This document shows positions 1 to 4,875 of a DNA stretch of 7,362 nt, piece after piece. Numbering within the stretch: position 1 is the first letter of the stretch; every line of letters starts with the position of its first letter. Both the position numbers and the translations under genes were made by a program. Origin of the DNA: Saprospiraceae bacterium (lineage in GTDB: Bacteria; Bacteroidota; Bacteroidia; Chitinophagales; Saprospiraceae); contig JALOMF010000202.1 in assembly GCA_025455635.1 (NCBI GenBank), positions 1 to 7,362 of the forward strand. Reading direction: 5' to 3'. The notes below the pieces were generated by a model, which saw nothing but the letters and a program-made list of their open reading frames with translations, did no database searches and was not told where the DNA came from.

Positions 1-265
1 CCGCCGTCGCCTCGAGTCCGTCGATCAGGATCGTCGGCAGCGCGCCGCCCGCGACCAGGTCGACCTGCGGCTGCGACGGCGCGGTGGTGTCGAGCGTGCA
101 GGTGACCATCACGATCTCGGAGGTGTTGCCCCGCACGTCGAACGAGCGCGCCCAGATCAGCTTCGGGCCGTCGCCGGCCACCTCGAAGCGATCGCCGGTG
201 CCTCGGGTCCAGGTGCGACCCATGTCGAGGGAGTACTCCCAGCCGAGGTCGTCGGGGGCATTGAG
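1..265 (-). other. High-GC Ig-like repeat segment, probable chimeric junction
   Basis: Read on the minus strand, in frame with the SWIM gene, this stretch gives residues 398-485. The pattern is WEYSLDMGRTW (406-416), then F424, WARSFDVRGN (435-444), and DTTAPSQP (456-463) followed by VDL. That is the signature of bacterial Ig-like repeats in large cell-surface or biofilm adhesins, where W-x-YS-x-D-x-G-x-x-W begins one half and D-x-TAP marks the start of the next repeat. Hand-counted GC is about 71% in 1-240 and there are no A or T runs. The SWIM part is about 60% GC and has many AAAAA/TTTTT runs beginning at 303. Fold, composition and texture all change near 225-265, so a join between two genomes is the simplest reading. 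The intact frame leaves a real fusion possible. Confidence 0.6.
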
Positions 266-1456
266 CGGGAGCTGCTTGCGCTGGGCGTCCACGAGCAGGA
301 ATTGTTTTTGGTGAAAAACGGGCACTACCTCCTCCAAAAATGCCGGGAACCTGGACAGCCAAGGGTTTTTGGAGAGCGCCCCGGCGTAGGCATCGGCAAA
401 GGCGGCCAGTGCTGCGAACCCATTGCGGAGCGAAAAAGCCGCCTCGCTGTACTCGAACTGCTGCAGGATGGCCCGCTGCGGGTGCGCCGACGGGTAAAAA
501 ACCACCGCAGCCCGCAGCACCGTGCCCAGTTTGAAATTGGTCTCGAAGCCTGCCCCACCGAACGAAAAATCGAGCAACAGCGCCACTTTTCCCGTAGCCT
601 CGCCGATGAGCCAAGTGCGGCGGGCGAGCAGGTTGGCGTCCTCGGCCTCCTCGGTCTGGCCAGCCACGAGCCACTGGTCGGCCACGGCTTCGAGGCCGAG
701 GATGTCTTCTTTTTTGAAATTGACGCCAGCGAGCGAGAGCAGGTCGTCCTGGAGCGGTTCGGGCTGCTGCTCCAAACGCTGGAAGGCCCGCAACAGCAGG
801 TAGATTTCGCCGAGTTCGGCCAGTATTTTTTCGTGCCAATCGGCGGCGTTCATCAACAGCGGCAACTGCCGGATGCGGCGGGCGAGGGTGCCGAGCTTGG
901 CGTCCACCATGCGGGCGGCGAGGTCGTTGAAGTAGCTGTCGGCCTGCCCTTCCAAGGTGGCGAGGCCCTGCCGGAAGAGGTCGAGCAGCCAAGATTCGAG
1001 TTCGGCAAGGCCGGCGGCCATTTGCAGGAGGCGCTTTTCCCGGTTTTGCTTTCGCTTTTCGGCGAGGGCAAGGTCGGCTTCGGGGCTGCGGCTGGGTTGT
1101 TCGTCGGTGGTTTTTGCGGAGCGCTCGCTGCGTTTTTTCAGCCAATCGGCCAGCCAGTCGGGCGGCGGCTCCACGAGTTGGAACACGTGGTTGGCCTTGG
1201 TAAACAACAGCAACAGCCCGATGCCGTGCTTGCAGGGCAGTCGCCGCACGGGGCAGGAGCAGCGGAAGCCCATGCCCTCGAAGTCCACCGCCGTGCGGTA
1301 GGGGTCGGCGGGGTCGCCGAGGGTGCCCCAGATGGCCCGCCCGTTGCCTTCGAGCGTGTGCCAGCGCTGGGCATGTGCCACGGACTTGGCCCGCTGCGCT
1401 GTACCAGCATCAGGGGCCAGGGTGAGGACATAGTCGTAGGTAAGTTCTTGCGGCAT
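1..1456 (-). CDS. SWIM zinc-finger family protein, C-terminus cut by window edge and possibly chimeric
   Basis: The minus-strand frame is open from ATG at 1456-1454 to the left edge: 485 codons and no stop. Residues 66-77 read CSCPVRRLPCKH, an exact SWIM zinc-binding motif (C-x-C-x6-C-x-H; C66, C68, C75, H77). SWIM domains bind zinc and are thought to contact DNA or proteins. A charged linker follows (about 105-145, rich in K/R/E), then a mostly helical region. Residues 259-300 (DQWLVAG, then RRTWLIGEATGKVALLLDF) match my memory of the conserved second half of bacterial SWIM proteins of about 430-480 residues. These often sit beside MoxR-type AAA ATPase, VWA-domain and DUF5691 genes, but no such neighbour is visible because downstream lies off the left edge. 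From about residue 398 the protein becomes an Ig-like repeat (see the 1-265 feature), which is not expected for the family. The start is 13 nt from a 14-bp repeat array. A cytoplasmic role is inferred; the function is unknown. Confidence 0.85.
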   Translation of the reverse strand, partial: MPQELTYDYVLTLAPDAGTAQRAKSVAHAQRWHTLEGNGRAIWGTLGDPADPYRTAVDFEGMGFRCSCPVRRLPCKHGIGLLLLFTKANHVFQLVEPPPDWLADWLKKRSERSAKTTDEQPSRSPEADLALAEKRKQNREKRLLQMAAGLAELESWLLDLFRQGLATLEGQADSYFNDLAARMVDAKLGTLARRIRQLPLLMNAADWHEKILAELGEIYLLLRAFQRLEQQPEPLQDDLLSLAGVNFKKEDILGLEAVADQWLVAGQTEEAEDANLLARRTWLIGEATGKVALLLDFSFGGAGFETNFKLGTVLRAAVVFYPSAHPQRAILQQFEYSEAAFSLRNGFAALAAFADAYAGALSKNPWLSRFPAFLEEVVPVFHQKQFLLVDAQRKQLPLNAPDDLGWEYSLDMGRTWTRGTGDRFEVAGDGPKLIWARSFDVRGNTSEIVMVTCTLDTTAPSQPQVDLVAGGALPTILIDGLEATA

Positions 1457-1468
1457 GGCGGCAAAAGT

Positions 1469-1509
1469 ATTGCGGATTTCGGATTGCGGACTGCGGATTG
1501 CGGACGCTG
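1469..1509. repeat. Three-unit 14-bp tandem repeat
   Basis: Three consecutive units start at 1469, 1483 and 1497. They read ATTGCGGATTTCGG, ATTGCGGACTGCGG and ATTGCGGACGCTG, sharing the core ATTGCGGA at a 14-bp period. The array lies in the divergent gap between the SWIM start (1456, minus) and the ferredoxin promoter (1543, plus), 13 nt upstream of the SWIM ATG. It could be an interspersed intergenic repeat or a binding array; the sequence alone does not decide. Confidence 0.7.
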
Positions 1510-1542
1510 TTGCCTGAGAAGCCTATTTGCCCGAACATTTAT

Positions 1543-1573
1543 TTTGAAATTGTTGGGGGTGCGACTATTTTTG
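1543..1573 (+). promoter_or_regulatory. Bacteroidota-type promoter for the ferredoxin gene
   Basis: TTTG at 1543-1546, a 19-bp spacer and TATTTTTG at 1566-1573 match the Bacteroidota primary sigma consensus (TTTG / TAnnTTTG, spacer about 19-21). Transcription should begin near 1579-1581, giving a leader of about 65 nt before the ferredoxin ATG at 1646. Confidence 0.65.
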
Positions 1574-1645
1574 CCGTAACGCTGATTGGCTGGAGTGAGT
1601 GCATCGTTTTGGCCGAAGGCAAACCATCAAAAAAATGATTCAAAC

Positions 1646-1993
1646 ATGGCGATAATGATTACCGACGAATGCATCAACTGTGGTGCATGTGAGCCTGAGT
1701 GCCCCAACAATGCGATATACGAGGGCGGCGTGGAATGGGCCATTGCGGATGGCACGAAAGTGAAAGGCGACTATCAATTGGAAGACGGCTCGGTGACGAG
1801 TGCCAGCGACAAGCACAAGCCCGTCTCGGACGACTACTACTATATTTCACCGGACAAATGCACGGAGTGCGTGGGCTTCCACGAGGAGCCGCAGTGCGCT
1901 GCCGTGTGCCCCGTGGACTGCTGTGTGCCCGACCCCGAACGGCGGGAGTCACAGGAAGCTCTGCTAGGCCGGAAGGATAGGTTGCACCTGTGA
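1646..1993 (+). CDS. Dicluster [4Fe-4S] ferredoxin
   Basis: This is a 115-residue soluble electron carrier. It has two cluster-binding motifs: CINCGACEPECP (C9, C12, C15, C19; C-x2-C-x2-C-x3-C-P) and, near the middle to end, C-x2-C-x8-C-x3-C-P (CTECVGFHEEPQCAAVCP). The N-terminus MAIMITDECINCGACEPEC and the ending DCCVPDPE match the Bacteroidota 4Fe-4S dicluster ferredoxin family of about 116 residues. The frame stays open upstream to an ATG at 1586, but the family begins at MAIMI, so 1646 is preferred; the extra 20 residues have no family character. The ATG follows an A-rich stretch (AAAAAAATGATTCAAAC) and no Shine-Dalgarno is visible, as is usual in this phylum. It is transcribed alone from the promoter at 1543-1573. 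The redox partner is not visible here. Confidence 0.95.
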   Translation: MAIMITDECINCGACEPECPNNAIYEGGVEWAIADGTKVKGDYQLEDGSVTSASDKHKPVSDDYYYISPDKCTECVGFHEEPQCAAVCPVDCCVPDPERRESQEALLGRKDRLHL

Positions 1994-2066
1994 TTGTTGT
2001 TGAATTGGCGAATTGTTTGATTGTTACCCGCATCACGACAACCATTCAACAATCGGGCAATTCAAC
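1993..2066. repeat. ATTG-rich inverted repeat after the ferredoxin gene
   Basis: GTTGAATTG at 1999-2007 pairs perfectly with CAATTCAAC at 2058-2066. Inside it, GATTGTT at 2019-2025 pairs with AACAATC at 2048-2054, flanked by G-T wobbles. The RNA could fold into an interrupted hairpin of about 16 paired bases. The left arm is part of a run of ATTG words (GATTGTTGTTGAATTGG) that resembles the string at 6547-6566. No U-tract follows, so it is not itself a standard intrinsic terminator; the real one is 40 nt downstream. Confidence 0.55.
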
Positions 2067-2103
2067 CATAAAATTTTAGTTTTCATAGCTTTAGATTTTT
2101 CAG

Positions 2104-2133
2104 CCCACCTGTACTTTACAAGTGGGTTTTTTT
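2104..2133 (+). terminator. Intrinsic terminator downstream of the ferredoxin gene
   Basis: CCCACCTGT (2104-2112) pairs with ACAAGTGGG (2118-2126) with one C/A mismatch and a 5-nt loop (ACTTT). Seven T residues follow directly (2127-2133). It ends the ferredoxin transcript about 110 nt past its stop and insulates the next gene. Confidence 0.85.
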
Positions 2134-2334
2134 GTTGCCTGAGCTGGTTGACTTGTTAAGCAATCTGGGTATTTATGCAAATTTTTATTGGGTAAATACA
2201 AATAATTATTGCCAATTAATTTTGCCACACACCGCAGTGTTTGACTTTTATTCAAAGTTTTTAGTTCCTTGTTTCTAGGAATTGATATTTTTACCGCTTT
2301 CTGAAAATAACCTTTTAACAAAAATTGAATTAGT
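2134..2334 (+). promoter_or_regulatory. AT-rich upstream region of the T9SS gene, promoter uncertain
   Basis: This 201-bp gap is clearly richer in A+T than its surroundings and should hold the promoter of the gene at 2335. The only exact TAnnTTTG box I find is TAATTTTG at 2217-2224. The closest upstream TTG is 26 bp away (2188-2190), farther than the usual 19-21, so the assignment is weak. If real, the leader would be about 105 nt. No ORF or RNA gene is evident. Confidence 0.3.
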
Positions 2335-4062
2335 ATGAAAAAAGCATTTACACTATTGATGTTTTGCTGGGCTGCGGTATCGCAGGTAATGGCCCAGATA
2401 CCAAACGAATCGCCGATTCCGGTGGATTTTCGAATTGAATCCCAAGATGGGTTGGTGCGCACGTTTGATTACACCTCTGCAGTCGCATGGTGCGACACAC
2501 TTACGCAAACTGTTTCTGGTGATTTGGTATGGGCGTATGGCCTAGACAGCTTGGGCAACGAAACGGATTCGCTGCTCTGCGACTCTATGGCTATGGGTGA
2601 CCTAACTGGCAAGATTGCACTCATCCGCAGGGGGCTTTGCAATTTCAGTTTGAAAGCCTACCGGGCAAAGCAAGCAGGTGCCATTGGGGTTATCATTGTC
2701 AACGGACTTTACTTACCCGATGGTGGAGGCTTGGTAAACATGGCAGCTGGATTATATGCGGCTAACGTTGAGATTCCCACGATTTTCATCAGCCGAGAAG
2801 ATGGTGATATCATCTTGGACAAATTGGACAACGGCACACCTGTGACTGCTTTTTTTGAAGTGAGGGGCTTCAGCAACCCACGTGCAGCGTACAGCTACCA
2901 CACGCCCCTAGCTGGCGTGAAGCCATTGGAGGATGTCAGCGCTACTTATATCAATATCAGCTCAACCATGACCCTTCCCAGCGTGACCATCAACGCTGAG
3001 TTCACAGACCCTTCTGGTGCTACTTCGACGTTGAGCCAGACTATCACCGATGTTGCTCCGTTGTCCATCAACAAAGTTGATTTTGATGAAACCTATACAC
3101 CAAGCATGGTGGGAGAGTACAACGTACTGTTTACCAACTCCTTTAATGCAGACGAGCTGGAGAGCAGCTTTATAATCACGGAGCATACATTTGCCTTGGA
3201 TGATAACAACCTGGTGCCCAACACAAATGGTACGCTTGAGCTTGACAGCGCAAGTTTTGTTAATGCTGGCTTCCGTTTCGACATGGGCAATTTTTACCGT
3301 ACAGGCCCAACCCCTGTAAAAGCTACCCACATCACTTTCGTACTCGGCAACCACTCAGAGCTTTACACAGGTACACCAAGCTCTGACGTAATGTACATCA
3401 ACATCTACAATGCTGACCCTGACAACAACGGTAGCGTGCCATACCCTGGGCCACTCACATCTTACAATGGCTTTAACGAAGGTGGCACTGGCCAGCTAAA
3501 CCCAATTGCGTTTACTGAGTACGTGATTCAAGAAAGCGACCAAGACTTCCAGTTCACAACTGTTGAACTGCCTAGCCCTGTCACCCTTGAAGCCAATAAA
3601 ATATACTTGGTAAATATCCAGTACAATGGCTTGGAAGCAGGTTCTGGTATCCCACCAAAATTCGCTTTCGGTGGAGATACACGGCCAGCGGGCGAGCTTG
3701 GCAGCATGATTTTTGACGACAGCCTCCGCACTGACGGATTTGGCGTGAACTACTTCATGCGCTTGCACTTGGAAGGCTTTGCCACCAGCACCAACAACCC
3801 GCTGGAAGACCACAAGGTCACCTTGTCACCAAATCCTGCTTCTAAAAACGTCAACCTGGAGTTGGCACTCGACCAAGTGGCTACCGAAGTTGATGTCCGT
3901 ATCTACGACTTCACTGGCCGCCTCGTGAGCACTCGGGTACTCGACAATGTGCAGAAGGGCAGGTTTGCTTTCGATGTGAGCAAAATGAACAATGGCACCT
4001 ATTTCATGGCCATCAACACACCGGAAGGATTTAGGTCGAAGAAGTTCCAGGTGATGCATTAA
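2335..4062 (+). CDS. Secreted PA-domain protein with T9SS C-terminal sorting domain
   Basis: The 575-residue product begins with a signal peptide (MKKAFTLLMFCWAAVSQVMA, likely cut after A20). Residues about 83-176 form a protease-associated (PA) domain: GKIALIRRGLCNF (92-104), KAYRAKQAGAIGVIIVNG (107-124), M136, then IPTIFISREDGD (147-158). PA domains cap or assist secreted peptidases and bind substrates or partners. Residues about 200-485 look like two beta-rich domains that I do not recognise; no catalytic peptidase motif is visible. Residues about 496-575 are a type-A T9SS sorting domain (LSPNPASKNVNLEL, then VRIYDFTGRLV, NGTYFMAI, and the end KKFQVMH). The protein should pass Sec, then the outer membrane through T9SS, and be released or surface-anchored. 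It is monocistronic, with terminators on both sides. GC is about 49%, lower than the SWIM and caspase genes. Confidence 0.9.
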   Translation: MKKAFTLLMFCWAAVSQVMAQIPNESPIPVDFRIESQDGLVRTFDYTSAVAWCDTLTQTVSGDLVWAYGLDSLGNETDSLLCDSMAMGDLTGKIALIRRGLCNFSLKAYRAKQAGAIGVIIVNGLYLPDGGGLVNMAAGLYAANVEIPTIFISREDGDIILDKLDNGTPVTAFFEVRGFSNPRAAYSYHTPLAGVKPLEDVSATYINISSTMTLPSVTINAEFTDPSGATSTLSQTITDVAPLSINKVDFDETYTPSMVGEYNVLFTNSFNADELESSFIITEHTFALDDNNLVPNTNGTLELDSASFVNAGFRFDMGNFYRTGPTPVKATHITFVLGNHSELYTGTPSSDVMYINIYNADPDNNGSVPYPGPLTSYNGFNEGGTGQLNPIAFTEYVIQESDQDFQFTTVELPSPVTLEANKIYLVNIQYNGLEAGSGIPPKFAFGGDTRPAGELGSMIFDDSLRTDGFGVNYFMRLHLEGFATSTNNPLEDHKVTLSPNPASKNVNLELALDQVATEVDVRIYDFTGRLVSTRVLDNVQKGRFAFDVSKMNNGTYFMAINTPEGFRSKKFQVMH

Positions 4063-4067
4063 GCTTT

Positions 4068-4111
4068 GTTCAGCAGGACTTGTCCCGATTCCTCGGGATG
4101 GCAAGCTGAAC
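4068..4111. repeat. Nested inverted repeat just after the T9SS gene
   Basis: The outer arms GTTCAGC (4068-4074) and GCTGAAC (4105-4111) are a perfect 7-bp pair. Inside, TCCCGA (4083-4088) and TCGGGA (4093-4098) close a 4-nt loop (TTCC). CTTG (4079-4082) and CAAG (4102-4105) also pair across a 3-nt bulge, sharing one base with the outer arm. No T-run follows at once; the strong terminator comes 13 nt later. It could stabilise the 3' end of the mRNA or be a dispersed palindromic element. Confidence 0.6.
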
Positions 4112-4123
4112 GGTAAGAAAGAA

Positions 4124-4159
4124 AAAGAGCGGGCGACCAATGGTCGTCCGCTCTTTTTT
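4124..4159. terminator. Bidirectional intrinsic terminator between convergent genes
   Basis: A 15-bp stem (4124-4138 with 4142-4156) has a single G-T wobble (4133/4147) and a 3-nt loop AAT. It is flanked by T residues to 4159 on the plus side and by an A-rich run (from 4117) that reads as a U-rich tract on the minus strand. It can end both the T9SS transcript from the left and the toxin-antitoxin transcript from the right. Confidence 0.9.
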
Positions 4160-4209
4160 ATTAGCCAAATGGCACAATTGGAAGGTTTCTGTGAAAATAG
4201 CATTACTAA

Positions 4210-4512
4210 CTAAACCCTTCGCTGCCAAACCCCCGGATGCCGCTTTTTATGCACCACCGCAAGAACCTCCACCCGTTTCATGGCCTCGTTGGTGTAGAAA
4301 ACTATTTTGTAGGGAAAGCGCTTGACAAAAGCCACTCGGATGTCTGCTTTAACCAAGGTAAAACGGGAAGGATGTTTTGCGATTTGTGAAAGTGACTTGA
4401 AAATGGCGTTCCAGAATTTTTGCTCAAGTCCCGGTGATTCATTTTTGTACCAGTCCCATGCTTCCAAAACATCCGCTTCCGCAAGCGGAATCAAAATGAT
4501 GGGATAGCTCAT
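4210..4512 (-). CDS. Type II toxin, RelE/ParE family
   Basis: This 100-residue protein has the compact RelE/ParE fold pattern: an N-terminal strand (YPIILIPLAEADV), a helical hairpin with the W-x-W-Y feature (EAWDWYKNESPGLEQKFW), HPSRF at about 47-51, then the strand core VAFVKRFPYKIVFYT and RVEVLAVVHKKRHPGVW. The FPY-x-I-x-Y segment and the terminal H-x-x-R-x-P-x-x-W are family hallmarks. RelE members cleave mRNA on the ribosome and ParE members poison gyrase; sequence alone does not say which applies. Its ATG overlaps the antitoxin stop in the four bases ATGA (4509-4512), so the pair is translationally coupled. GC is about 43%, well below the neighbouring caspase gene. Confidence 0.9.
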   Translation of the reverse strand: MSYPIILIPLAEADVLEAWDWYKNESPGLEQKFWNAIFKSLSQIAKHPSRFTLVKADIRVAFVKRFPYKIVFYTNEAMKRVEVLAVVHKKRHPGVWQRRV

Positions 4513-4757
4513 TGCCTGTTTTGGATTTTCCCAGCCAGCTGTTCAAGTGTTGTGAATTGGTTGGGTGTTGCCTTGAAATCAGTCAAGCGTTGCTCAACGA
4601 TGGCAAGTTCCTCATTGGACAAAGCACCTTCTGTTTCCTCGTCAACAAGTTCTTCAATCAGGCTCAATACATTTTCATCAGCCATTTCGGCAATGCGGCT
4701 AATAAGCCGGAGCTTTCGGTTTTCAATATTGGGTTGCGAAATTGCTGTTGCTGGCAT
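4509..4757 (-). CDS. Antitoxin partner of the RelE/ParE toxin
   Basis: This is an 82-residue acidic, mostly helical small protein directly upstream of the toxin and overlapping it by 4 nt. Residues about 16-48 (RLISRIAEMADENVLSLIEE, then LVDEETEG) suggest a short helical dimerisation or DNA-binding segment. The C-terminal third (about 50-82) is the likely toxin-wrapping tail. I do not recognise a named antitoxin family (RelB, ParD or HigA) with confidence; the call rests mainly on position, size and the ATGA overlap. Such antitoxins usually neutralise the toxin by binding it and repress the shared promoter. The start at 4757 is supported by a strong promoter that would give a leader of about 13 nt. 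Confidence 0.8.
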   Translation of the reverse strand: MPATAISQPNIENRKLRLISRIAEMADENVLSLIEELVDEETEGALSNEELAIVEQRLTDFKATPNQFTTLEQLAGKIQNRQ

Positions 4758-4775
4758 GGTAGGTTAATTTTTATT

Positions 4776-4806
4776 CAAAACTATGAAAAATGGCCTAAAA
4801 CACAAA
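4776..4806 (-). promoter_or_regulatory. Promoter of the toxin-antitoxin operon
   Basis: On the minus strand, TTTG (4806-4803), a 19-bp spacer and TAGTTTTG (4783-4776) match the Bacteroidota consensus exactly, with the same spacing as the ferredoxin promoter. The transcript would start near 4770, about 13 nt before the antitoxin ATG. The pair is therefore likely transcribed separately from the caspase gene. Confidence 0.7.
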
Positions 4807-4875
4807 ATCCAGCTCGATACCCTTTGAAGAATTGCTACCTCTACCCTGTGCCTATTGCAAACTGCCCCTGCCGAA

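Noticed and set aside
1462..1469. TACTTTTG box on the minus strand as the SWIM promoter
   Set aside because: It matches TAnnTTTG, but no TTG lies 19-21 bp upstream and transcription would begin at about the ATG. Too weak to call.
302..1579. 425-residue open frame on the plus strand
   Set aside because: It lies opposite the SWIM gene. Its translation has no family pattern, while the minus frame has an exact SWIM motif and continuous coherent sequence.
1586..1645. Upstream ATG start for the ferredoxin
   Set aside because: It adds 20 residues not seen in the family and starts only about 6 nt after the predicted transcription start; MAIMITDECINCGAC is the usual N-terminus.
2100..2462. 120-residue minus-strand frame in the AT-rich gap
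   Set aside because: It covers the terminator and the start of the T9SS gene and shows no domain or initiation context.
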